Assembly (NCBI GenBank): GCA_047611425.1
Contig: JBLFWJ010000185.1
Span: 1 to 6,091, forward strand
DNA from: JBLFWJ01 sp047611425
Lineage (GTDB): Bacteria; Bacteroidota; Bacteroidia; UBA10329
DNA: 6,091 nt
Direction: 5' to 3'
In this document: positions 1-6,091 of the stretch, in pieces
Position numbering within the stretch: position 1 is the stretch's first letter
Layout of the letters: each line of letters begins with the position of its first letter
Position numbers and translations under genes: made by a program
Notes under the pieces: generated by a model
What the model saw: the letters and a program-made list of their open reading frames with translations, nothing else
What the model was told of the DNA's origin: nothing
Database searches by the model: none

Positions 1-891
1 ATCGCACCGGATGTAGTAGACATTGACATTCTGGACAATCAACAGGAAGGAAATCTCAACTTTATTGATCCACGACTAAAAGTCACGATGAAGAATTCCT
101 TTGGAATGTCCATGCAAGGAACAATCAACCAGCTAAGAGCGATTGGAGATGGTGCCCAGTTTATTGACGTGGACTACACATCGGTTACCGGTTCACCATT
201 CATCATTGATGGCGGCACAAATCCTGGAGACACTAATACGGTTGAGTGGTACTTTACAGGAACCCAGAACGTAACTCCAGGATCTAACAGCAACATTGAT
301 TTGGTAATGAATGCCAACTATCAAGACCTTGTTTATGACTTGGATGCGTCAACCAACCCTGCTGGAGGCTCACCAAATCCGAATTGGGCAACTGCCAATT
401 CAGCACTTGAGGTTACGGCAGATATTGAGCTTCCATTCTGGGGCACTGCCTCAAATTTCACCATTAGAGATACCATTGATTTCCCTATCGGAGATGCGGA
501 TGAGTTCAGAGACAACATTATCGAAGCATTGCTTCGAGTGAATACTTTAAATGGTTTTCCTGTAGATGGCGCTCTTATTTTGCATTTCACAGACAGCCTT
601 TACAACATAACCGCATCCGTATTGAACAATGGAGAGTTATTGGTTAGATCTGGAACTATCGATGCAAATGGTAGAGTCGTTTCGCAAACCAACGAGAACA
701 ACGACATCATTTTAGACACACAAAAGATTAACGCGGTATTTGGAGCCAAGTATATCATCCTTGATGCAATAATGAACTCAACCAACGGTGGTCAAACTGC
801 AATTCGTTTGTATGATGATTATGAATTGCAAGTCAATTTAGGGTTCCAAGTAAAACTTAGTGCCAGTCCTTCTGATCTCGATGGACTTTGA
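1..891 (+). CDS. Hypothetical beta-rich protein, 5'-truncated (C-terminal 296 residues)
   Basis: The reading frame is open from the first base of the window to a TGA stop, so the gene starts upstream. The ATG at 88 lies inside coherent protein sequence (NFIDPRLKVTMKNSFGMSMQ) and is probably not the start. I do not recognise a named family. The visible part is rich in alternating hydrophobic/polar strands and Asn, Thr, Gly and Asp, with only short helical stretches, which suggests an exported beta-sandwich or repeat protein. Segments such as DPRLKVTMKNSFG (residues about 24-36) and LRVNTLNGFPVDGALILHF (about 177-195) read like immunoglobulin-like or LEA-2-like strands, but this is an impression only. 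The C-terminus (YELQVNLGFQVKL) ends in amphipathic strands. Any signal peptide or lipobox is outside the window. There are no Cys residues in the visible part. It lies 46 nt upstream of the DUF5723-OmpA gene on the same strand, so an envelope role alongside that protein is inferred. Confidence 0.8.
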   Translation: MAPDVVDIDILDNQQEGNLNFIDPRLKVTMKNSFGMSMQGTINQLRAIGDGAQFIDVDYTSVTGSPFIIDGGTNPGDTNTVEWYFTGTQNVTPGSNSNIDLVMNANYQDLVYDLDASTNPAGGSPNPNWATANSALEVTADIELPFWGTASNFTIRDTIDFPIGDADEFRDNIIEALLRVNTLNGFPVDGALILHFTDSLYNITASVLNNGELLVRSGTIDANGRVVSQTNENNDIILDTQKINAVFGAKYIILDAIMNSTNGGQTAIRLYDDYELQVNLGFQVKLSASPSDLDGL

Positions 892-937
892 TCCCAATCT
901 ATAGCTGACCAAAGTTCAACCAAGAAAAAACCGAGCA

Positions 938-3283
938 ATGAAAAGATTTTACTCTTCACTTCTTCTAAGCAGCATCGTAATGATGACTGTTCTTCTCGCA
1001 ATCCCAAACCAAGCCAAAGCTCAACAGGATTTCGGAATTCAAGGCATGGACATGTTGCCACAACGAACGGCAATTAATCCAGGATTCATTCCAAAGCCAC
1101 AACTCTACATCGGGTTCGCTCCATTATTCAATAACATTCACTTAACAACAGGAAACAGCGGTTTTGCTTATTCCAAGTTAATTCAGAAAGATGGAGACTC
1201 CCTATTCATCAATATGGATGATGCCTTGGGGTCAATGGCAAATACCAACTATTTGAGTTTTAATGCATCGATAGACCTTCTTGCTTTTGGATTCGGTAAC
1301 GGCAAATACTACTTCAAATTCAACATGACAGAACGGTTACAAGCTCGAATGCTTTATCCAAAATCATTGCTTGAATTTGTATGGGAAGGCAACGGGGCGT
1401 TTTTAGGTGAAACAGTTGATTTCAGTCGCTTAAATGCAAATGTTAGTCACTTTAGAGAATACGGATTTACTTATGCCAGAAATTTTCTAGAGGGAGACTT
1501 GAGTGTGGGAATCACCGGAAAGTATCTGTACGGAATGGAAAACGTTAGCACCGACAATCGAATGCTTGACATCCACACCGATGAAAACACATTTGACATT
1601 ACAGCCAACACTGATTTCACCTTGAACAGTTCGGGCGTTTTGAGCGATGACCCGTTTGCAGATTTGGATCAGGACCTAGGTAAATACCTTTTTATGAGAA
1701 ACAATCATGGGTTTGCATTTGATATTGGTGCTGCTTACAACATTAACGAGCAGTTCACAGTTGCTGCCAGTGGATTGGATATCGGTGCCATGTACTGGGC
1801 AAACGATCCGGTTAATCAAGAGATTAGAGATGCCAACTTCACGTATCAAGGAGTTGATTTGAGCGTTCTGCTAAATCAAAACGACAGCTCGGATGTATTC
1901 CAAAATTTGTTGGACACGCTGTCAAATACATTTACTCCTGTTGAGGATTCTGCAAGCTATAACTACATGTTACCAGCTAGGATGTATGTAAGTGGTTTTT
2001 ACAACTTCAAAGAGAAGCATCAGGCAGGAATACACTTTTATGGTGAATTCTATAAAGGACACTTTGAGCCGGGTGTTGCGATTCAGTACACAGGAAGATT
2101 CACCGATATATTCTCGGTGTCCGCGACCTATTCATATTTCAATCGCGACTTTACGAATTTGGGCGTCACCTTCGCAGTTACCGTTGGTGCCTGGCAGATG
2201 TTCTTTGGCATGGACAATATCATTGCCCCCATTATTCCGCAGCACGCCAAAAATCTCCACTTGCACACAGGCATGAACTTGGTGTTCCGATACAAGGACA
2301 AGAAGAAGAAAATATCAGACCGAGATAAAGATGGTATTCCTGATGCGTTTGATGAATGTCCAGATGAGTTTGGTTTAGAGATTCATGGTGGATGTCCTGA
2401 TAGAGATGGTGATGGAATCAGAGACATTCAAGACATCTGTCCAGATGTGGTGGGACCACTTGAGAACAACGGTTGCCCTTGGACTGACAAGGACAACGAT
2501 GGCTTATTGGACAACGAAGATGACTGTCCTGAAGTACCTGGTCCAAAAGACAACAGCGGTTGCCCTTGGGGAGATACTGATGAGGATGGTGTAATGGACA
2601 ACTTAGACAGTTGTATTACTGTCAAAGGACCAGTTGCAAACAACGGCTGCCCTTACGGTGATAAAGATGGAGATGGAGTATTAGACAATGTGGATGGCTG
2701 TCCAGATGTTCCAGGTCCGGTTGATAATAACGGATGTCCTTACGGAGATAAAGATGGAGACGGCATTTTAGACGATGCTGATAAGTGTCCAGAAATTCCA
2801 GGACCTGTTGACAACGAGGGATGTCCTTACGCAGATTCTGATCAAGACGGTACTATTGATAAAGATGACCTCTGCCCAAGAACTCCAGGACCAGTTGACA
2901 ATCAAGGATGTCCAGTTATCAAGAAGGAGGAACAAGAAGTGTTGAACACTGCGTTTGATAACCTTGAGTTTGAATCAGGTAGCGACATTATCAAAGGAAG
3001 CAGCTATGCTTCACTTGACGCCTTATCTGATCTTCTTAAGAAGAAGGAGGACTGGAAATTGAAAGTTAGTGGTCACACTGATGATGTTGGAAGCGAATCA
3101 ACTAACCTGCGCTTGTCAGAGAAGAGATCTAAGTCTGTTCAAACTTATCTCTCGAATCGAGGTATCAGCGGAGATAGGTTTATCGTAAAATGGTATGGAG
3201 AAAGCCGACCAATTTACCCGAACAGTACTTCCGAAGGACGAGCTAAAAACAGACGTGTTGAAATGGAGGTTGTATTTGAATAA
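938..3283 (+). CDS. DUF5723-like barrel / TSP3 repeat / OmpA-domain outer-membrane protein
   Basis: This is a complete 781-residue envelope protein. Residues 1-28 form a signal peptide: basic MKR, a hydrophobic core, and cleavage after A-K-A (26-28). Residues about 30-455 resemble DUF5723, a Bacteroidota family predicted to form an outer-membrane beta-barrel; the opening part (MLPQRTAINPGFIPKPQLYIG, then GNSGFAYSKLI) is typical. Residues 461-659 hold seven TSP3 repeats of the D-x-D-x-D-G-x-x-D type, each with two Cys. Residues about 670-781 form an OmpA C-terminal domain with GHTDD (712-716), NLRLSEKR (723-730) and GRAKNRRVEM. D715 and R730 have the same 15-residue spacing as the diaminopimelate-binding Asp/Arg pair known in Acinetobacter OmpA, so peptidoglycan binding is expected. 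The likely job is to tie the outer membrane to the cell wall through a calcium-stiffened linker. The first ATG was chosen because it gives a full signal peptide. The leader has an A-rich run (924-930) and no Shine-Dalgarno sequence. The DUF5723 name is from recall; the OmpA and TSP3 calls are firm. Confidence 0.93.
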   Translation: MKRFYSSLLLSSIVMMTVLLAIPNQAKAQQDFGIQGMDMLPQRTAINPGFIPKPQLYIGFAPLFNNIHLTTGNSGFAYSKLIQKDGDSLFINMDDALGSMANTNYLSFNASIDLLAFGFGNGKYYFKFNMTERLQARMLYPKSLLEFVWEGNGAFLGETVDFSRLNANVSHFREYGFTYARNFLEGDLSVGITGKYLYGMENVSTDNRMLDIHTDENTFDITANTDFTLNSSGVLSDDPFADLDQDLGKYLFMRNNHGFAFDIGAAYNINEQFTVAASGLDIGAMYWANDPVNQEIRDANFTYQGVDLSVLLNQNDSSDVFQNLLDTLSNTFTPVEDSASYNYMLPARMYVSGFYNFKEKHQAGIHFYGEFYKGHFEPGVAIQYTGRFTDIFSVSATYSYFNRDFTNLGVTFAVTVGAWQMFFGMDNIIAPIIPQHAKNLHLHTGMNLVFRYKDKKKKISDRDKDGIPDAFDECPDEFGLEIHGGCPDRDGDGIRDIQDICPDVVGPLENNGCPWTDKDNDGLLDNEDDCPEVPGPKDNSGCPWGDTDEDGVMDNLDSCITVKGPVANNGCPYGDKDGDGVLDNVDGCPDVPGPVDNNGCPYGDKDGDGILDDADKCPEIPGPVDNEGCPYADSDQDGTIDKDDLCPRTPGPVDNQGCPVIKKEEQEVLNTAFDNLEFESGSDIIKGSSYASLDALSDLLKKKEDWKLKVSGHTDDVGSESTNLRLSEKRSKSVQTYLSNRGISGDRFIVKWYGESRPIYPNSTSEGRAKNRRVEMEVVFE
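2318..2914 (+). repeat. Seven tandem TSP3 (calcium-binding) repeat units, 81-87 bp each
   Basis: These are coding direct repeats inside the OmpA-domain protein. Units begin at 2318, 2399, 2480, 2567, 2654, 2741 and 2828. The first two encode 27 residues and the other five encode 29, because W-G/T or Y-G/A is added at the front. The consensus is Y-G-D-x-D-x-D-G-(hydrophobic)-x-D, then C-P-(D/E)-x-P-G-P-V-D-N-x-G-C-P. The Asp-rich part is the TSP3 calcium loop, and the paired Cys could form a disulphide within each unit. Units 5 and 6 (2654-2827) are the most alike at DNA level, which suggests the most recent duplication. Unit 4 departs from the pattern with C-I-T-V in place of C-P-(D/E)-V. Confidence 0.93.
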
Positions 3284-3301
3284 TCTAGATTACCACAAAA
3301 G

Positions 3302-3333
3302 AAAAGGGAGGAACCAATTGGTTCCTCCCTTTT
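3302..3333. terminator. Bidirectional intrinsic terminator between convergent genes
   Basis: A perfect 32-bp palindrome has 14-bp arms (AAAAGGGAGGAACC and its complement) around a central AATT. On the + strand the hairpin runs into T-rich sequence (3329-3338, broken by one G). On the - strand the complement of the A-rich left flank (3296-3305) gives the T tract. It lies 18 nt after the stop of the OmpA-domain gene and 19 nt beyond the stop of the - strand operon, so it can end both transcripts. Confidence 0.93.
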
Positions 3334-3352
3334 TGTTTCAATAAATATTTGG

Positions 3353-3754
3353 TTAGTCCTTCACTCGATTCACTTCAAAACCGATTACTTCAAAAGGCTT
3401 TTTCCCTTTGTATTCTGACCCAACAAAACCGGAATAGTAAGTTCCGAAGATGATTCCTCTTAACCCGAAGTCAAGCATTCGGAACAAGCTTGAAAGCATA
3501 CCGTTTGATCCATGAGAATTGGCCATGTTTCGCACCAACCATCTCAAAACAAACGTTGGTTTGATGCTTAAAACAGAGAGCAGAAGGTTCAAGTCTTTCA
3601 TGTCAGCCGCAGGAACGGTAGCCAACATTCGGTCGACATGTTCAATACAACCTGTTTCCGAGTAGCTTGGAAAATCGTCATCACCTGGGCAAAGAACATC
3701 TCCAATTCTGACCAAGGCGCGTAATCCTGCATTGCTTAAATAGTCTGACTTCAT
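3353..3754 (-). CDS. Small protein resembling gluconate 2-dehydrogenase subunit 3; putative GMC partner
   Basis: This 133-residue protein has no signal peptide and no clear membrane span. Its layout resembles the small gamma subunit (subunit 3) of membrane-bound gluconate 2-dehydrogenase-type GMC complexes: an N-terminal helix (residues 5-20), a P-G-D-D-D-F-P-S turn (23-30), helices through the middle, and an aromatic G-T-Y-Y-S-G-F (104-110) before a P-F-E-V-I-G-F tail (120-126). The similarity is judged by eye and is weak. Stronger support comes from position: its ATG overlaps the stop of the GMC gene as ATGA, and such subunits are commonly encoded next to GMC enzymes. An AAGGA sits only 2 nt before the ATG, so translation probably depends on re-initiation after the GMC gene. 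Family members are often exported by the Tat system; this one shows no twin-arginine leader, so the complex would be cytoplasmic. It is the last gene before the terminator. It could also be an unrelated hypothetical protein. Confidence 0.72.
   Translation of the reverse strand: MKSDYLSNAGLRALVRIGDVLCPGDDDFPSYSETGCIEHVDRMLATVPAADMKDLNLLLSVLSIKPTFVLRWLVRNMANSHGSNGMLSSLFRMLDFGLRGIIFGTYYSGFVGSEYKGKKPFEVIGFEVNRVKD
3751..3754 (-). promoter_or_regulatory. ATGA stop/start overlap, likely translational coupling
   Basis: On the - strand the TGA stop of the GMC gene and the ATG of the small-subunit-like gene share bases as ATGA. Overlaps of this kind usually let ribosomes finishing the first gene restart on the second, which keeps partner proteins in a fixed ratio. 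Coupling is inferred from the overlap. Confidence 0.7.
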
Positions 3755-5136
3755 GATCCTTGAATTAATTGTCCGCTTAATTTATGAGCCAAGGCACTTG
3801 CCGTTAATGATGGGTTGATTCCTGGTGCACTTGGATATAAACTGGTATCCACGATGTACAACCCCGGATGATCATGCACTTGAAAATCTGGAGCAACCAC
3901 GGATGTTCTTTTATCTATTCCGATGGAACAACCGCCCATCAAATGAAGCCCAAAGAAAAATGGTGATTCCACAATTCGTTTAGCTCCCTGATTTGTCAAA
4001 ATGTTTTCAATGGTTTGAAGGCCTTCGTCCCTTCTAGTTTTATCCTGATCCGTTAGGTTTTTCTCAATAACCAGATTTCCTTTCCTATCGACATTCATCT
4101 CTCCACCTTCTGGCTCATCTCGTACCGCCACCTCAATGCAGGTCATCTTCCGATAATCACGCATCAACTTATGATGCTCTGCTCCAAATTGATTAAAAAG
4201 CATAGCCACACCTATAGGTTGACCGTAGACATTCTCCAACTTAAAACCTCGCTTTCGAAAGGTCGGATCACTACTAGCGACTGTTTGAAACGAGCCTTTA
4301 TGGCTGTCAATAATATCATCATGCAATCCAAAGGTCATGAACTGTGGATGCTGACAAAACCCTTTTCCAAGTCTGGGAAGCTTCTTTTTAAAACCAGAGT
4401 TGAACATCATTTTGGTTGAACCGAACGAACCTCCACAAAGGATTACCTTCTTAGCCGAAACCGTCACCTGTTTGCCCTCATATTCACCATAAACTACCAC
4501 ATGGTCACTCTTGTGTTCAATCTTACCAACTTCAAATTCAGCTTTAATTTTTAGACCATCCTTTTCTGCCACTTGAATGGCTGTAACCAACGAGCTTTGC
4601 TTTGAATCACGATGACAGCCTCCCAAACAGCTAATGCAATCGTTGCCCTTTTCCAAAGCGCAATCACTCATGCCTCTCCTTAAAGATTTCCATCCCATGC
4701 CTAAAGCATCGCAGGCAGTTGTAAATCGCTTTGCATTTTCATTGAACTCCGTAGGCTCGAAGGTGTGCAGCTTCAAGCCCTTTTCTGCCATATCGTAGTA
4801 AGGCGCCATACCATCAACCGAAAGCCAGTCAACCCCACTCCTATCACGCCAATCATCCAAAGCCACATCATCAAATCGATTACTCAAGCCTTGATTTACG
4901 ATGGTGGTTCCACCAACCATTTTGGCTCTCAAGAATGCCGTTTTCGCTTTCGTATCGAATTCAATACCTCCACCCCAAAAAAGCTTGGCCGAGTAGTCCA
5001 TTTCATTATCAGGAAATGTGTCTTTGCGATAAAACTTTCCTGCTTCTAGAAGCAGAATGTCTGCACCTGAATCGTGCAGGTTTTTAGCCAAAGTTCCTCC
5101 TGCGGAACCGGAGCCTATTACAATAAAATCGTGCAT
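3751..5136 (-). CDS. FAD-dependent GMC family oxidoreductase (putative alcohol oxidase/dehydrogenase)
   Basis: This 461-residue enzyme should oxidise an alcohol to an aldehyde or ketone using FAD. The N-terminus begins directly with the dinucleotide-binding fold: G-S-G-S-A-G (8-13), then L-L-L-E-A-G with E31 as the usual FAD-ribose ligand. The GMC FAD segment G-G-T-T-I-V-N-Q-G (75-83) follows. The C-terminal GMC domain has H398 in H-L-M-G-G-C, the position of the catalytic His, and N441 in G-I-N-P-S-L-T as its probable partner. D430 in Y-I-V-D-T-S matches the FAD-pyrophosphate region. A Cys-rich segment, C159, C167, C170 and C174 followed by S-K-Q-S-S, resembles the Cys/Gly/KQS stretch of long-chain alcohol oxidases. 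At 461 residues it is compact for GMC enzymes, which usually exceed 500. There is no signal peptide, so it is probably cytoplasmic. It starts 34 nt after the aldehyde dehydrogenase stop with no evident Shine-Dalgarno sequence, and its stop overlaps the next ATG. Gluconate-type, sterol or aryl-alcohol substrates remain possible. Confidence 0.9.
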   Translation of the reverse strand: MHDFIVIGSGSAGGTLAKNLHDSGADILLLEAGKFYRKDTFPDNEMDYSAKLFWGGGIEFDTKAKTAFLRAKMVGGTTIVNQGLSNRFDDVALDDWRDRSGVDWLSVDGMAPYYDMAEKGLKLHTFEPTEFNENAKRFTTACDALGMGWKSLRRGMSDCALEKGNDCISCLGGCHRDSKQSSLVTAIQVAEKDGLKIKAEFEVGKIEHKSDHVVVYGEYEGKQVTVSAKKVILCGGSFGSTKMMFNSGFKKKLPRLGKGFCQHPQFMTFGLHDDIIDSHKGSFQTVASSDPTFRKRGFKLENVYGQPIGVAMLFNQFGAEHHKLMRDYRKMTCIEVAVRDEPEGGEMNVDRKGNLVIEKNLTDQDKTRRDEGLQTIENILTNQGAKRIVESPFFFGLHLMGGCSIGIDKRTSVVAPDFQVHDHPGLYIVDTSLYPSAPGINPSLTASALAHKLSGQLIQGS

Positions 5137-5170
5137 TGGTTGGGTTGAATTACGATTTACGGAGATGGTA

Positions 5171-6091
5171 TTAATTCAGTTTTTCCTTCTTTCCTATTGA
5201 GTCTATTTTGATTCCGACCCAAGCAAACTTGAGCCAGTTTCGAGTTTTGTCCGAAAACAAATAGTCAATGATCTTACCCAGAAGTTCATATTTCCCTTTT
5301 GTAAATGGATACCAATTTGGATCGATGTTCGATCCATCAGCATCCACCAAAACAGACTTGGAATTAGAGAATGTCAATAGCCCTGCTTCACCTTTGTAAC
5401 GGCCAAAGCCGCTGTTCTTGGTTCCACCGAATGGCAAGTTGGGATTTCCTTCATTCAACATATGATTGTTGATGCTGAGGTTTCCTGTTTTAATCTTGCT
5501 TGCTACTCTTCTGGCCCGCTTGATGTCCTTTGACCAAACACTACCACCTAGTCCATATACACTGTCGTTGGCTAGCTTCAAAGCTTCTTCTTCAGTTGAG
5601 AACTTCATTATTGGAATTACTGGCCCAAACGTCTCTTCCATCATCACTTCCATAGTATGATCGACATCAACCAAAACCGTTGGAGGAAAATGATGTGTAC
5701 CGGGCTCACGGCTTCCACCGCAAAGAACTTTCGCGCCTTTCTGTACCGCATCCTTTATGTGCGATTCAATAATCTGAAGTTGGAACTCCGTGGTCACACA
5801 TCCCACGTCACAATCCTCGGGATCCTCGATATTTCTATCGGCATGAGATGGACGCAACTTCTTGCTTCGATCAACGATCATCTCTACAAACTGATCAAAG
5901 ATCTTTTCGTGCACATAGCATCGTTCTACGGAAGTGCAAGATTGGCCGGCTGTTGTATAGCCACCCCACATAATTCCGTTTACCGTCCTCTCGATGTTGA
6001 TATCATCAAAAACAATTGCGGCATCTTTTCCGCCCAATTCAAGATCAACCGGAATCAAATGGTTTGCGGCCTGAGCCATTATTTTCTTTCC
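5171..6091 (-). CDS. NAD(P)-dependent aldehyde dehydrogenase, 5'-truncated (C-terminal 306 residues)
   Basis: This is an aldehyde dehydrogenase of the general superfamily, oxidising an aldehyde to a carboxylic acid with NAD(P)+. The frame stays open to the window edge: G-K-K-I precedes the Met at 6079, and G-K-K-I-M-A-Q-A-A is normal mid-protein sequence for this family, so that Met is internal. Visible motifs, numbered from the edge, are L-E-L-G-G-K-D with the general-base Glu at 18 (codon 6038-6040), G-Q-S-C-T with the catalytic Cys at 52 (codon 5936-5938), E-E-T-F-G-P-V with the cofactor-ribose Glu at about 153, and L-P-F-G-G-T-K-N-S-G-F-G-R (219-231). All key residues in the visible part are intact. 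The N-terminal coenzyme-binding half (roughly 170-200 residues) lies outside. After the last conserved motif there is a tail of about 50 residues, rich in Trp, Tyr and Lys, that may be amphipathic. It lies directly upstream of the GMC gene, which fits oxidation of that enzyme's aldehyde product. The exact subfamily and substrate are not readable. Confidence 0.95.
   Translation of the reverse strand, partial: GKKIMAQAANHLIPVDLELGGKDAAIVFDDINIERTVNGIMWGGYTTAGQSCTSVERCYVHEKIFDQFVEMIVDRSKKLRPSHADRNIEDPEDCDVGCVTTEFQLQIIESHIKDAVQKGAKVLCGGSREPGTHHFPPTVLVDVDHTMEVMMEETFGPVIPIMKFSTEEEALKLANDSVYGLGGSVWSKDIKRARRVASKIKTGNLSINNHMLNEGNPNLPFGGTKNSGFGRYKGEAGLLTFSNSKSVLVDADGSNIDPNWYPFTKGKYELLGKIIDYLFSDKTRNWLKFAWVGIKIDSIGKKEKLN

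Noticed and set aside
88..891. ATG at 88 as the true start of the first gene
   Set aside because: The frame is open upstream to base 1 with protein-like sequence, and no ribosome-binding or promoter signal precedes 88. The gene is truncated by the window edge.
892..937. Possible promoter before the OmpA-domain gene
   Set aside because: I could not find a convincing Bacteroidota -7 (TAnnTTTG) and -33 (TTG) pair in the 46-nt gap; co-transcription with the upstream gene is simpler.
819..1073. 84-residue - strand frame across the gap between the first two genes
   Set aside because: It covers the 3' end of one gene and the signal peptide of the next, and has no start signal or recognisable motif.
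2318..2914. Regular direct repeats as a CRISPR array or non-coding satellite
   Set aside because: The repeats are in frame, encode TSP3 units with conserved Asp and Cys, and vary mostly in ways that keep the protein pattern.
4171..4419. 82-residue + strand open frame opposite the GMC gene
   Set aside because: It is a shadow of a well-supported coding frame with no protein-like features of its own.
4615..4662. Calling the Cys cluster a ferredoxin-type iron-sulphur site
   Set aside because: The spacing is not the standard C-x2-C-x2-C-x3-C pattern, and similar Cys-rich stretches in alcohol oxidases are not established iron-sulphur sites. It is kept only as a finding to test.
4765..5049. 94-residue + strand open frame opposite the GMC gene
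   Set aside because: It is antisense to the conserved FAD-binding region, has no recognisable domain and no ribosome-binding site; it is a shadow.
5171..6079. ATG at 6079 as the true start of the aldehyde dehydrogenase
   Set aside because: This Met lies in the conserved middle of the family, the frame continues to the edge, and the whole coenzyme-binding half would be missing.

Overview
The window looks like chromosomal DNA from a Bacteroidota bacterium, most likely a Flavobacteriales-type organism. The reasons are a DUF5723-like outer-membrane barrel fused to thrombospondin type-3 (TSP3) repeats and an OmpA domain, moderate-to-low GC, A-rich leaders and little or no Shine-Dalgarno sequence. 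No species-level call is possible from the sequence alone. There are five genes in two convergent blocks. The first and last are cut by the window edges.

Left block, + strand (1-3283): the C-terminal 296 residues of an unrecognised beta-rich protein (1-891) are followed after 46 nt by a complete 781-residue cell-envelope protein (938-3283). The latter has a signal peptide, a DUF5723-like barrel region, seven calcium-binding-type TSP3 repeats and a C-terminal OmpA peptidoglycan-binding domain. The two genes are probably co-transcribed. The block ends at a 32-bp perfect palindrome (3302-3333) that can terminate transcription in both directions.

Right block, - strand (6091-3353, read leftward): an aldehyde dehydrogenase missing its N-terminus, a 461-residue FAD-dependent GMC oxidoreductase, and a 133-residue protein resembling the small subunit 3 of gluconate 2-dehydrogenase-type enzymes. 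The first gap is 34 nt and the last two genes overlap by 4 nt (ATGA), so this looks like one operon. The simplest reading is a two-step pathway, alcohol to aldehyde by the GMC enzyme (possibly with its small partner), then aldehyde to carboxylic acid by the dehydrogenase. The substrate cannot be read from the sequence. A Cys/Gly/Lys-Gln-Ser segment like that of long-chain alcohol oxidases makes lipophilic alcohols a reasonable guess.

No RNA genes, CRISPR arrays, insertion sequences or attachment sites were seen, and no gap between genes exceeds 70 nt. Nothing here is clearly an undescribed defence or mobile system. The most interesting items are the alcohol/aldehyde oxidation operon with its Cys-cluster GMC enzyme, and the uncharacterised partner of the DUF5723-OmpA protein.
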